From assembly GCF_014642275.1 (NCBI RefSeq), contig NZ_BMIM01000004.1, positions 186,001 through 250,000 of the forward strand: a stretch of DNA of 64,000 nucleotides. The letters run 5' to 3'. Both the position numbers and the translations under genes were made by a program. The stretch's first letter is position 1; each line of letters starts with the position of its first letter. This document shows, piece after piece, positions 44,649 through 53,404 of the stretch. Source of the DNA: Flavobacterium lutivivi (GTDB taxonomy: Bacteria > Bacteroidota > Bacteroidia > Flavobacteriales > Flavobacteriaceae). Under the pieces are notes generated by a model. The model was given only the letters and a program-made list of their open reading frames with translations. It ran no database searches and was not told the origin of the DNA.

Positions 44649-47069
44649 ATGAAGATTTCATACAACTGGTTAAAACAATTCATTAAAATAGATTTAAAAT
44701 CAGAAGAAACAGCAGCTATACTTACCGATTTGGGGCTAGAAGTAGAAGTTGTTGAAAAATATCAATCGGTTCGAGGAGGATTAGAAGGTGTTGTTGTTGG
44801 ACATGTTTTGTCATGCGAAAAACACCCAGATGCTGATAGATTGAGTATTACCAAAGTTGATTTGGGTGACGGAAATCCTGTTCAAATAGTTTGTGGAGCA
44901 AGCAATGTAGCTGCTGGGCAAAAAGTTCCTGTTGCAACAATCGGAACTAAATTATTTGATAAAGAAGGTAATGAATTTGAAATCAAAAAAGGAAAAATTC
45001 GTGGTCAAGAAAGTCATGGAATGATTTGTGCCGAAGACGAATTAGGTCTAGGGACAAGCCATGATGGAATTATGATTTTGGACGAAAAATTAAAACCTGG
45101 AACACCATGTGCAAAGGTTTTTAATATTGAAAACGATGAAATTTTCGAAATTGGACTAACGCCTAATCGTGCTGATGCAATGTCTCACATGGGAGTTGCT
45201 CGTGATTTGCGCGCAAGTTTACTTCAAAAAAACAGCAACATTGAGTTGATTACTCCTTCAGTAAGCACATTTAGAATTGACAAGAGAATTCTAAAAATTG
45301 ATGTTGATGTAAAAGATAGCAAATTGGCTCCACGTTATTGTGGTGTAACTATTTCTGGAATTACTGTAAAAGAGTCTCCAGAGTGGTTAAAAAACAGATT
45401 AAAGGCAATTGGACTAACACCAAAAAACAATATTGTAGACGTTACAAACTATATTTTACATGATTTAGGCCAACCATTACATGCTTTTGATGCTTCAAAA
45501 ATAAATGGTAAAATTATTGTGAAAACCGCAACAGCAGGAACAAAATTTGTTACACTAGACGATGTTGAAAGAACGCTTCATGAAGAGGATTTGATGATTT
45601 GTGATGAAAAAGGTCCATTATGTATGGCAGGTGTTTTTGGAGGAAAAAACTCTGGAGTAACAGATACAACCAATTCAATATTTTTAGAAAGCGCCTATTT
45701 CAATCCAGTTTCTATTAGAAAAACAGCCAAAAGACACAGTTTGAGTACTGATGCTTCTTTCCGTTTTGAAAGAGGAATTGATCCAAACATTACTGAATTT
45801 GCTTTGAAAAGAGCAGCATTGTTAATCAAAGAAGTTGCTGGTGGCGAAATCACTTCTGATATCATTGATATCTATCCAAAAAAGATTGAAGATTTTCCTG
45901 TTTTCTTGAGTTTTGAAAAAACTACAAAGCTAATTGGACAAGAATTACCAAAAGAAACCATCAAAAAAATTCTAGCATCTTTGGATATTAAAGTAACAAC
46001 AGTTTCTGATGCAGGTTTGGGCTTAATAATTCCTTCCTATCGTGTTGATGTACAAAGAGAAATTGATGTTATTGAAGAAATTCTTAGAGTTTATGGCTAC
46101 AACAATATCAATTTCACAAAAAAACTGAATGCAACAGTTTCTAATTCTGCTAGAACCGAAGATTACAAAGTTCAAAATATTGTAGCCTCACTTTTGAATG
46201 CAAATGGCTTTCATGAAATGATGGCCAATTCTTTGACAACTCCAGAATACATTGGATTATCGGAAATGCTGAAAGAAGAATACAACGTATCGATGCTAAA
46301 TCCTTTGAGCAATGATTTGTCATCCATGCGTCAATCTTTGTTATTCTCTGGTTTGGAAGCTGTTTCCTATAATATTAATCGCAAAAATGGTGATTTAAAA
46401 TTATTTGAGTTTGGAAAAACCTACCATAAGTTACCTTCGGGATATGACGAACCAAAACACCTAACTTTATTTACATCTGGAAACAGAAGTGAAGAAAATT
46501 GGAGAAATGCCCAAAAACCAAGTGATTTCTTTTTGTTTAAAGGTTATGTTAATGCAATTCTGGAAAGATTAGGTGTTCAAAAAATTCAAAACAAACCTGT
46601 TTCATCTGATATTTTTGCGGAAGGAATTGCTATTGCAAGTGGCAACGATACATTGGTTGAATTTGGAACTGTTAAAAAATCAATTCTAAAACATTTTGAT
46701 ATTAAGCAAGAGGTTTTTTATGCTGATTTTAATTGGAACCTAATTTTAAAATTGATTGGTAGCAAAATAAAATTCACCGACATTCCAAAATATCCAGAAG
46801 TAAGAAGAGATTTAGCTCTGTTAGTAGATGAGAATGTTACCTTTGATGCTATTTATACTATTGCACGTCAAACAGAAAAATCGTTACTGAAAGAAGTAAA
46901 CTTATTTGATGTTTATCAAGGGAAAAATCTTCCTGAAGGTAAAAAATCTTATGCCGTAAGTTTCATTTTGCAAGACAATTCAAAAACTTTGACAGATGAA
47001 CAAATTGATAAAATTGTCAGCAAACTTCAAAAGAATTTAGAAAATGAAGTTGGTGCAAGTTTGAGATAA
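44649..47069 (+). CDS. pheT: Phenylalanine--tRNA ligase beta subunit
   Basis: 806 residues. The N-terminal tRNA-binding (EMAP-like) domain (~40-150, VVVGHVLSCEKHPDADRLSITKVDLG, CGASNVAAGQKVPVATIG) is followed by the B3/B4 editing domain (~205-385), B5, the catalytic-like core and a ferredoxin-fold anticodon-binding domain (~710-806, FTDIPKYPEVRRDLALLVDENVTF). Forms an alpha2-beta2 enzyme with PheS, whose gene is not in the window. Normal length and own promoter; a terminator follows at 47079. Confidence 0.97.
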   Translation: MKISYNWLKQFIKIDLKSEETAAILTDLGLEVEVVEKYQSVRGGLEGVVVGHVLSCEKHPDADRLSITKVDLGDGNPVQIVCGASNVAAGQKVPVATIGTKLFDKEGNEFEIKKGKIRGQESHGMICAEDELGLGTSHDGIMILDEKLKPGTPCAKVFNIENDEIFEIGLTPNRADAMSHMGVARDLRASLLQKNSNIELITPSVSTFRIDKRILKIDVDVKDSKLAPRYCGVTISGITVKESPEWLKNRLKAIGLTPKNNIVDVTNYILHDLGQPLHAFDASKINGKIIVKTATAGTKFVTLDDVERTLHEEDLMICDEKGPLCMAGVFGGKNSGVTDTTNSIFLESAYFNPVSIRKTAKRHSLSTDASFRFERGIDPNITEFALKRAALLIKEVAGGEITSDIIDIYPKKIEDFPVFLSFEKTTKLIGQELPKETIKKILASLDIKVTTVSDAGLGLIIPSYRVDVQREIDVIEEILRVYGYNNINFTKKLNATVSNSARTEDYKVQNIVASLLNANGFHEMMANSLTTPEYIGLSEMLKEEYNVSMLNPLSNDLSSMRQSLLFSGLEAVSYNINRKNGDLKLFEFGKTYHKLPSGYDEPKHLTLFTSGNRSEENWRNAQKPSDFFLFKGYVNAILERLGVQKIQNKPVSSDIFAEGIAIASGNDTLVEFGTVKKSILKHFDIKQEVFYADFNWNLILKLIGSKIKFTDIPKYPEVRRDLALLVDENVTFDAIYTIARQTEKSLLKEVNLFDVYQGKNLPEGKKSYAVSFILQDNSKTLTDEQIDKIVSKLQKNLENEVGASLR

Positions 47070-47078
47070 AAAAGTAAA

Positions 47079-47108
47079 TGCCTTACAATTTGTGAGGCAT
47101 TTTTTTTG
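47079..47108 (+). terminator. Terminator of pheT
   Basis: ATGCCTTAC / GTGAGGCAT stem (one G-T pair) with AATTT loop, followed by eight T residues. Confidence 0.9.
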
Positions 47109-47193
47109 AACAAATGTTAAACATTATTAACGAACAAATTACATCAAAATATTTCTTTAATTTAGTAATTCAAATTTTTAAATTCATTTTGTT

Positions 47194-47904
47194 ATGAATA
47201 CAATAAATTTAGAAAAAGAATTACTAACAGTCCGAAATAAGGAAAAAAATCTTGACTTCATACTAGAAGAAGTTGCAGAAATTTTAGTTGAAAACACCAA
47301 GTCTAGAGAACAAATTGAAGAGAAACTCAAATCCAATTCTTCATCAAAAGAAAATGATTTCAATTTTGACTTATTAGAAACCGACAAGATATTCCATATC
47401 AATCACATCAAAAAAATATGTATTGATTACAGATTGCGATTTTTAGATAGTAAGTTATTTAAAAATAAAATTCCTGAAGAGGCAATTTCTAAAATTCATG
47501 CATTAGAAAAAGCTCATCAAACTGAATTACAAGGATTTAAAGTTATAGCACCGAGTAAAGCATTTCATTTAGAAAATTATGACGACCCAATTCTTTTTGT
47601 TCCAATTGGAAATAACTACTACTATTTAATCCACAAATGGGGAACAGAGTTTACAACATTCAGGAAAACATTAGTAAGACCTTTCAAAGACATGGGAAGC
47701 TTTGTTGCCTTTTCATTGATAATAAGTTTATTTATAACTTGGATATTGCCAACCTCAAGATGGAGTAACACCATTCCAATGGCTAGTATAATTGTCTTTT
47801 TATTTATTTTTAAATCTATTATTGCTGTAACAGCTTATTATTTTTTTATGCTTGGAAAAAATTTCAATAGTGAAATTTGGCAACGAAAGTATTATAATAA
47901 TTAA
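47194..47904 (+). CDS. Unknown protein with two C-terminal membrane helices
   Basis: 236 residues. Residues ~1-60 are charged and helical (coiled-coil-like), ~65-150 are mixed, with a FKVIAPSKAFHLENYDDPILFVPIGNNYYYLIHKWG region resembling a small beta domain, and two membrane helices follow at ~165-183 and ~190-215. No known family was recognised. The protein would lie in the inner membrane with its N-terminal domain in the cytoplasm. It has its own terminator and no co-transcribed partner, between pheT and the convergent rpsA. Confidence 0.75.
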   Translation: MNTINLEKELLTVRNKEKNLDFILEEVAEILVENTKSREQIEEKLKSNSSSKENDFNFDLLETDKIFHINHIKKICIDYRLRFLDSKLFKNKIPEEAISKIHALEKAHQTELQGFKVIAPSKAFHLENYDDPILFVPIGNNYYYLIHKWGTEFTTFRKTLVRPFKDMGSFVAFSLIISLFITWILPTSRWSNTIPMASIIVFLFIFKSIIAVTAYYFFMLGKNFNSEIWQRKYYNN

Positions 47905-47912
47905 AAACAAAA

Positions 47913-47938
47913 AACTCCGCAAGTTGCGGAGTTTTTTC
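47913..47938. terminator. Bidirectional terminator
   Basis: AACTCCGCA / TGCGGAGTT stem with an AGT loop, A-run before and T-run after; serves the gene ending at 47904 and possibly rpsA (ends at 47959, minus). Confidence 0.9.
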
Positions 47939-47958
47939 TATATCAAACATTCAAGAAA

Positions 47959-49737
47959 TTATTTTTTCTTTTCTGTTTTTTCCATTTTTGCTTTTAAATC
48001 AGCAAGAATATCATTGTTATCACCTAAAGTTGAAGCTTGGTTGTTACTGTTTGATGCAGCAACCGTTTCAGAAGCAGCTTTTACAGCTTTTTCTTCTTCT
48101 TCTCTGAAGATAGCAGTATGAGATGCAACTACTCTTTTGAATTCTTTGTTGAACTCAATTACTTTGAATTCAGCTTCTTCACCTTTTTTCAATTTTTTAC
48201 CATCTTCTTTTTCTAAATGACGCGTTGGAATGAATGCAACTACATCATCTCCAAAATCAACAGTAGCACCTTTGTCAACGATTTCAGCGATTGTTCCTTT
48301 GTGGATTGTTCCAACAGCAAAAGCATCTTCGTGTTTGTCCCAAGGATTAGCAGTTGTTTGTTTGTGACCTAAAGAAAGTTTTCTTCCTTCAACGTCTAAT
48401 TCTAAAACAACAACTTCTAATTTATCACCTACGTTAACAAATTCTGATGGATGTTTGATTTTTTTAGTCCAAGACAAATCAGAAATGTAAACTAAACCAT
48501 CAATACCTTCTTCTAATTCAACGAAGATACCAAAGTTTGTAAAGTTTCTAACGATACCTGTATGTTTTGAACCAACTGGATATTTTGCAGTGATATCAGT
48601 CCATGGATCTTGTGTCATTTGTTTTATACCAAGTGACATTTTTCTTTCGTCACGGTCTAAAGTTAAAACAACTGCTTCAACCTCATCACCTACTTTTACG
48701 AAATCTTGAGCACTTCTTAAGTGAGTTGACCAAGACATTTCAGAAACGTGGATTAAACCTTCAACACCTTCAGCTACTTCAATGAAAGCACCATAATCAG
48801 CTAGAACAACTACTTTACCTTTTACTTTATCACCAACTTTTAGGTCAGCAGCTAAAGCATCCCAAGGATGAGCATGTAATTGTTTTAAACCTAGTTGAAT
48901 TCTTGTTTTCTCATCATCAAAATCAAGGATAACAACGTTTAATTTTTGGTCTAATTCAAGTACTTCGCTTGGATGATTGATTCTTGACCAAGAAAGGTCT
49001 GTAATGTGGATTAATCCATCTACACCACCTAAATCAATAAACACACCATAAGAAGTGATGTTTTTAACAACACCTTCTAATACTTGTCCTTTTTCTAATT
49101 GACCTATGATTTCTTTTTTCTGAACTTCGATATCTGCTTCGATAAGTGCTTTGTGAGATACAACTACGTTTTTGAATTCATGGTTAATTTTTACCACTTT
49201 GAATTCCATCATTTTATTAACGTACACATCGTAATCACGGATTGGTTTCACATCAATTTGTGAACCTGGTAAGAACGCTTCAATTCCAAAAACGTCAACA
49301 ATCATACCACCTTTAGTTCTACATTTAACGAAACCGTTAACGATTTCTCCACTTTCGTGAGCTGCAATAACTCTATCCCAAGATTTGATAGTTCTTGCTT
49401 TTTTGTGAGATAATACTAATTGTCCTGTTTTGTCTTCACGAACATCGATTAATACTTCTACTTTGTCACCAACTTTTAAGTTTGGATTATAACGGAATTC
49501 ATTAAGAGAAATAACTCCTTCCGATTTTGCATTGATGTCAACAATTGCATCACGGTCTGTGATTCTAACAACTACACCTTCTACAACTTCTTCATGATCT
49601 GTAGAAATAAATGTTTTTGCTACTAAATCCTCAAACTCTCTTAGGTTTTTTTCATCTACTTCATCGATGCCTTCTGCATAGTTATGCCAGTTAAAACCAT
49701 TTAAAAACTCTTGTTGATCTTTGTTTAATTCAGCCAT
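47959..49737 (-). CDS. rpsA: 30S ribosomal protein S1
   Basis: 592 residues with six S1 RNA-binding motifs in tandem; four successive copies show the G-x-F/V-V-x-x-x-x-x-Y/F-G-x-F/V-x-x-L/V pattern (e.g. VKNITSYGVFIDLGGVDGLI, VVLADYGAFIEVAEGVEGLI). The C-terminal ~60 residues are charged. S1 brings mRNA to the ribosome, which matters in Bacteroidota where Shine-Dalgarno pairing is little used. A promoter at 49857-49886 implies a leader of about 110 nt, which may serve autogenous control as known for rpsA in E. coli. Confidence 0.97.
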   Translation of the reverse strand: MAELNKDQQEFLNGFNWHNYAEGIDEVDEKNLREFEDLVAKTFISTDHEEVVEGVVVRITDRDAIVDINAKSEGVISLNEFRYNPNLKVGDKVEVLIDVREDKTGQLVLSHKKARTIKSWDRVIAAHESGEIVNGFVKCRTKGGMIVDVFGIEAFLPGSQIDVKPIRDYDVYVNKMMEFKVVKINHEFKNVVVSHKALIEADIEVQKKEIIGQLEKGQVLEGVVKNITSYGVFIDLGGVDGLIHITDLSWSRINHPSEVLELDQKLNVVILDFDDEKTRIQLGLKQLHAHPWDALAADLKVGDKVKGKVVVLADYGAFIEVAEGVEGLIHVSEMSWSTHLRSAQDFVKVGDEVEAVVLTLDRDERKMSLGIKQMTQDPWTDITAKYPVGSKHTGIVRNFTNFGIFVELEEGIDGLVYISDLSWTKKIKHPSEFVNVGDKLEVVVLELDVEGRKLSLGHKQTTANPWDKHEDAFAVGTIHKGTIAEIVDKGATVDFGDDVVAFIPTRHLEKEDGKKLKKGEEAEFKVIEFNKEFKRVVASHTAIFREEEEKAVKAASETVAASNSNNQASTLGDNNDILADLKAKMEKTEKKK

Positions 49738-49856
49738 GCTGATAATTTAATTTTGTATGTTGCTATTTTTGAGTTTCTGAAAGCGAATAAAACAACAACA
49801 GTGTTTTACATAAAATGTTGATACCTAAAGGAAACTCTACTTCGCCAAAAGGTGTG

Positions 49857-49886
49857 CAAAATTAATCATAATTATTTAATTACAAA
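49857..49886 (-). promoter_or_regulatory. Promoter of rpsA
   Basis: On the minus strand TTTG (49886-49883), 18 bases, TAATTTTG (49864-49857), an exact TAnnTTTG box, ~120 bases upstream of the rpsA ATG. Confidence 0.75.
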
Positions 49887-49920
49887 ACATTTAGAACAGA
49901 AAAAAGATAAAAGAAGATAG

Positions 49921-50042
49921 ATAATCGACGGCTTAATTTTTTGGAGCGAAAAACTTAGGCTTATATGTCAGCCGTTTTCCTGCTTTTCGTTTCAATCTCT
50001 GCGAGGATTTCCACTGCAATAAGGGCTAATTTGGATTAGTCT
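49921..50042. repeat. Structured intergenic element (GCAGTGGAAATCCT type), possible dispersed repeat or RNA
   Basis: Read on the minus strand, it contains GCAGTGGAAATCCTCGCAGA and GAAACGAAAAGCAGGAAAAC. ACGGCT (49928-49933) pairs with AGCCGT (49970-49975). Elements of this wording, TTGCAGTGGAAATCC, recur between genes in flavobacterial genomes as far as I recall; only one copy is in the window. No open frame of useful length. Confidence 0.4.
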
Positions 50043-50060
50043 TGAATTTTTAGAAACAAA

Positions 50061-50094
50061 AAAAAACCTGACAGGTTTTAAAAACCAGTCAGGT
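50061..50094 (-). terminator. Terminator of the nucleoside transporter gene
   Basis: ACCTGAC (50066-50072) / GTCAGGT (50088-50094) with an inner GGTTTT/AAAACC pairing. The minus strand ends in a long T-run. Confidence 0.85.
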
Positions 50095-50119
50095 CTAAAA
50101 GTTCAAAAACTATCTTTTT

Positions 50120-51373
50120 TTAATGACTTACATTTTCAACGTCATTTGGATTGTGATTATGCTTAAATAAAACTGCAAATGCTATCGCAATAACTAAAGC
50201 ATAGCCAGCAAAAGCGAGCCATATTCCATGCCAATCTCTTGCACCATCGTGCGTATAATAGTTATCTATAACAATACCGCTTATTTGTGCACCAAAAAAG
50301 GCTCCAAAGCCATTACTCATCATCATAAACAATCCTTGAGCAGAAGAACGGATTTTAGAATCAGTTGTGGTTTCAACAAACAATGAACCAGAAATATTGA
50401 AAAAATCAAATGCCATTCCATATACTATACATGACAATATAATCATCCATAAACCATCGGCTGGGTTACCATAAGCAAATAACCCAAAACGTAATACCCA
50501 AGCCAACATAGAAATAAGCATTACTTGTTTTATACCAAATCGTTTTAAGAAAAAAGGAATTGCCAAAATAAATAAAGTTTCAGATATTTGAGATATTGAC
50601 ATTATTATGGTAGAATATTTTACTACGAATGACTCCTTGTAAACTGGATTATTTGCAAATTCTGAAAGAAATGTATCGCCATACATATTCGTTAATTGCA
50701 ATGCACCACCAAGAAACATTGAGAACAAAAAGAATAATGCCATTTTATAGGTTCCAAAAAGCTTAAACGCATTTAAGCCTATTTTCTCAGTAAAGGATGC
50801 ATTTTCAGAAATTAATCGTTGTGGTGGACATTTTGGCAACATAAATGAATATATACCTAGAACTATTGCTGAAAATCCAGCTATATAAAACATATTTGCC
50901 GATGCTTTGTTGCCAGAAAGATTGGTTAACCACATAGCTGCGATAAAACCTATTGTTCCCCAAACTCTAATAGGTGGAAATACTTTTACAACGTCATAAT
51001 TATTATTCTTTAGTATTGTATAAGCAACTGAGTTTGACAAAGATATAGTAGGCATGTAACATAACATTGCCGCAAAAATTACCCAATAAAATGTTGTAGG
51101 ATTATCTACTTGAGGTATATAAAACAATGCTATCCCGCCAAGTATGTGTAAAATTCCATATAATTTTTCTGCGTTAATAAATTTATCAGCAATAATCCCC
51201 GTAATGGCTGGCATTATAATGGAAGAAATTCCAAGTGTAGAAAAAATTGCTCCAAACTCTGCTCCACTCCATTGCTTAGTACCAAACCAATAATTGCCTA
51301 CAGTAATCAACCATGAACCCCAAACAAAGAATTGGAAAAAACTCATGATGGTTAATCTAAATTTTATACTCAT
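50120..51373 (-). CDS. MFS nucleoside transporter (NupG/NHS family)
   Basis: 417 residues with twelve hydrophobic segments. The start MSIKFRLTIMSFFQFFVWGSWLITVGNYWF is typical of the nucleoside:H+ symporter group, and FPPIRVWGTIGFIAAMW and LTNMYGDTFL are also conserved there. It imports nucleosides across the inner membrane with protons. No nucleoside hydrolase or phosphorylase gene is adjacent. Transcribed alone, ending at the terminator at 50061. Confidence 0.9.
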   Translation of the reverse strand: MSIKFRLTIMSFFQFFVWGSWLITVGNYWFGTKQWSGAEFGAIFSTLGISSIIMPAITGIIADKFINAEKLYGILHILGGIALFYIPQVDNPTTFYWVIFAAMLCYMPTISLSNSVAYTILKNNNYDVVKVFPPIRVWGTIGFIAAMWLTNLSGNKASANMFYIAGFSAIVLGIYSFMLPKCPPQRLISENASFTEKIGLNAFKLFGTYKMALFFLFSMFLGGALQLTNMYGDTFLSEFANNPVYKESFVVKYSTIIMSISQISETLFILAIPFFLKRFGIKQVMLISMLAWVLRFGLFAYGNPADGLWMIILSCIVYGMAFDFFNISGSLFVETTTDSKIRSSAQGLFMMMSNGFGAFFGAQISGIVIDNYYTHDGARDWHGIWLAFAGYALVIAIAFAVLFKHNHNPNDVENVSH

Positions 51374-51545
51374 AATAAATAGTTTTTGGTTGTAAAAAAT
51401 AACTCGTAAATCTACTATTTAAAATGAGAATTGCAAATGATTTGTGAAGATTTTGTCATTTTAATAAAAGATGAATCACATAAAATGATTGAAATTTTAT
51501 AATGAGATTTCTCCTTTGTCAAAATGACAACTTTGCGGATAACAA

Positions 51546-52238
51546 TTATTGATTAATTACTTCTTCAACTAACTCTAAAACTTTTTGAAATTGCTCTTCT
51601 CGAGTTAATGAAGAATTGTCTAATTCGATAGCATCTGTGGCTTTTACAAGAGGCGAGTCTTCTCTATGAGTATCTATGTAATCTCGTTCTTGTACATTTT
51701 TTAAAACCTCTTCAAAAGTGACGCTTTGTCCTTTTTCAGCTAGTTCGTCAAATCTTCTTCTTGCTCTAACTTCTGGACTTGCCGTCATAAAAATTTTCAA
51801 CTCAGCATCAGGAAAAACAACGGTTCCAATATCTCTTCCATCCATCACAATGCCTTTGTGAATTCCCATAGATTTTTGTTGTTCTACTAGTTTTGCTCTT
51901 ACTTGTGAAACCTCAGCTATTTTGCTAACAAAATTTGAAACTTCAATAGTTCTTATTTCTTTTTCTACATTAATATCATTGAGATACATTTCACCAAAAC
52001 CCAAATCAGGATTAAACTTGAATTGGAGTTCAACAAAGGGTAAACTATTTACTAGGGTTTCTTTGTCAAAATAATCTTTGCTTATATAACCGTTTTGCAT
52101 TGCAAAAAAAGTTACCGCACGATACATAGCACCAGTATCTACATATACATAACTAAGTTCTTTTGCAACTTGTTTGGCCAATGTACTCTTTCCTGTCGAT
52201 GAAAATCCATCAATTGCAATGGTAATTTTTTTACTCAC
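51546..52238 (-). CDS. cmk: Cytidylate kinase
   Basis: 230 residues. ITIAIDGFSSTGKSTLAKQVA is the P-loop in the form usual in Bacteroidota, followed by YVDTGAMYRAVTF (CMP binding), MDGRDIGTVVFPDAELKIFMTAS, and RRRFDELAEKGQ (lid). It phosphorylates CMP and dCMP in nucleotide recycling. It begins 15 bp after porQ on the same strand; porQ-cmk is a recurrent pair in this phylum, so co-transcription is likely without a functional link. Confidence 0.96.
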   Translation of the reverse strand: MSKKITIAIDGFSSTGKSTLAKQVAKELSYVYVDTGAMYRAVTFFAMQNGYISKDYFDKETLVNSLPFVELQFKFNPDLGFGEMYLNDINVEKEIRTIEVSNFVSKIAEVSQVRAKLVEQQKSMGIHKGIVMDGRDIGTVVFPDAELKIFMTASPEVRARRRFDELAEKGQSVTFEEVLKNVQERDYIDTHREDSPLVKATDAIELDNSSLTREEQFQKVLELVEEVINQ

Positions 52239-52253
52239 AATCTTTTAATATTT

Positions 52254-53285
52254 TTAATAACTATTATCTGCAAAATCTATCGTTAGCCCAAAAAGACTTG
52301 TGTTTCCTGCCAATGTATATCTTGAATAAGAATAATTGAATTTTAGCTTTCTAATTTTTAATCCAAATCCAACCGAAAGACCTGAAAAATTTCTTTGCTC
52401 AAGTATTCTAAGTTCTTCAGCTCTTCTAAAATTATAGCCTAGTCTGATATTAAATCCTTTGTCAGGGAATAACTCAGCTCCAACAATCACATGTCGAAGT
52501 ACATTATTGAAAACGGATACTTTCTCTGGTGTTGAACTTCCGTCGAGTGAACCTTGAGCACGATTAGGATTGGAAAAGGCTATATTCCACTGTTGCATAT
52601 TTTCTAATGTTAAATGCCATCTGATAGGGACATTTTCCATCAATTGTGAAACGCCAACAAGTACTTCGAGTGGTAATTTTTCTTGTGTTCCAGAATATGT
52701 GGTAATCTGTGTTCCTAAATTCCTGATTACAAGCGACCAATTCACATCGTTTCTTTCATCAATAAATAATCCACCAATATCAACTGCTGCACCAAAAGAA
52801 CTATAGTTTTCGAGAGTTGACGAAATTAATTTTCCATTGGCACCAACATAAAAACTAGTAAAAGGAATATTATAGGCATATCCAAATGACAATGCAATTT
52901 CGCTACCTGTGAAGCTTGAAGTGGCTTGACCGTTTTCGTCATATCCATCAAACTTACCATAATTAACATAATTTATTCCCGCATGAAAAGTCTGTACATG
53001 TCTATCATAAGTGTAAGCATAAGCAGCTGTTCCATAGGTCACTTCGCCATAATAACTCCCATAATTCAGAGCTAGTTTGTTATCCATTTCAGGATTTATA
53101 GTTGCTGGATTAAATTGTGCTTGATTTACATCGTTATCATATAGTGTGATAACTTTTCCACCGAGAGCAGCTTGTCTTGGCGATGTCACTAAATTTAAAA
53201 ACTGATAAGTTGATTTTCCTCCTATCTGACTGTATAAAAGCAGATTAGAAAAAACAAATAAACAACTTAAAAATTTTTTGTGCAT
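52254..53285 (-). CDS. porQ: Type IX secretion system protein PorQ
   Basis: 343 residues with a signal peptide (MHKKFLSCLFVFSNLLLYS). The mature start GGKSTYQFLNLVTSPRQAALGGKVITL is characteristic for PorQ/PorV-like outer-membrane barrels, and the long series of amphipathic strands up to LFGLTIDFAD fits a FadL-like barrel. PorQ works with PorU, PorV and PorZ to attach or process T9SS cargo at the cell surface; the cargo-type sorting domain at 39820-40494 is the only client visible here. Co-directional with cmk, gap 15 bp. Confidence 0.92.
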   Translation of the reverse strand: MHKKFLSCLFVFSNLLLYSQIGGKSTYQFLNLVTSPRQAALGGKVITLYDNDVNQAQFNPATINPEMDNKLALNYGSYYGEVTYGTAAYAYTYDRHVQTFHAGINYVNYGKFDGYDENGQATSSFTGSEIALSFGYAYNIPFTSFYVGANGKLISSTLENYSSFGAAVDIGGLFIDERNDVNWSLVIRNLGTQITTYSGTQEKLPLEVLVGVSQLMENVPIRWHLTLENMQQWNIAFSNPNRAQGSLDGSSTPEKVSVFNNVLRHVIVGAELFPDKGFNIRLGYNFRRAEELRILEQRNFSGLSVGFGLKIRKLKFNYSYSRYTLAGNTSLFGLTIDFADNSY

Positions 53286-53360
53286 AATTTTGGTGCTATC
53301 AATATAGCTATAACGAAAATGCGAAGATATTATTTTAAATTGGAAGCCAAAAGGAATAAA

Positions 53361-53390
53361 AAAAAGGATGAAAATTTCATCCTTTTTTTA
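53361..53390 (-). terminator. Terminator of lon
   Basis: AAAAAGGATGAAA/TTTCATCCTTTTT palindrome with an AT-rich centre; T-run on both strands. It follows lon (ends at 53405, minus). Confidence 0.8.
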
Positions 53391-53404
53391 TGAGTTAATA
53401 TTGT

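Larger units (their letters stand above)
49738..50119. other. 382-bp gap: rpsA leader, conserved element, terminator
   Basis: From right of rpsA: the leader of rpsA to 49857, its promoter at 49857-49886, an unexplained structured element at about 49921-50042, and a terminator at 50061-50094. No reading frame of note was found. Confidence 0.7.
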
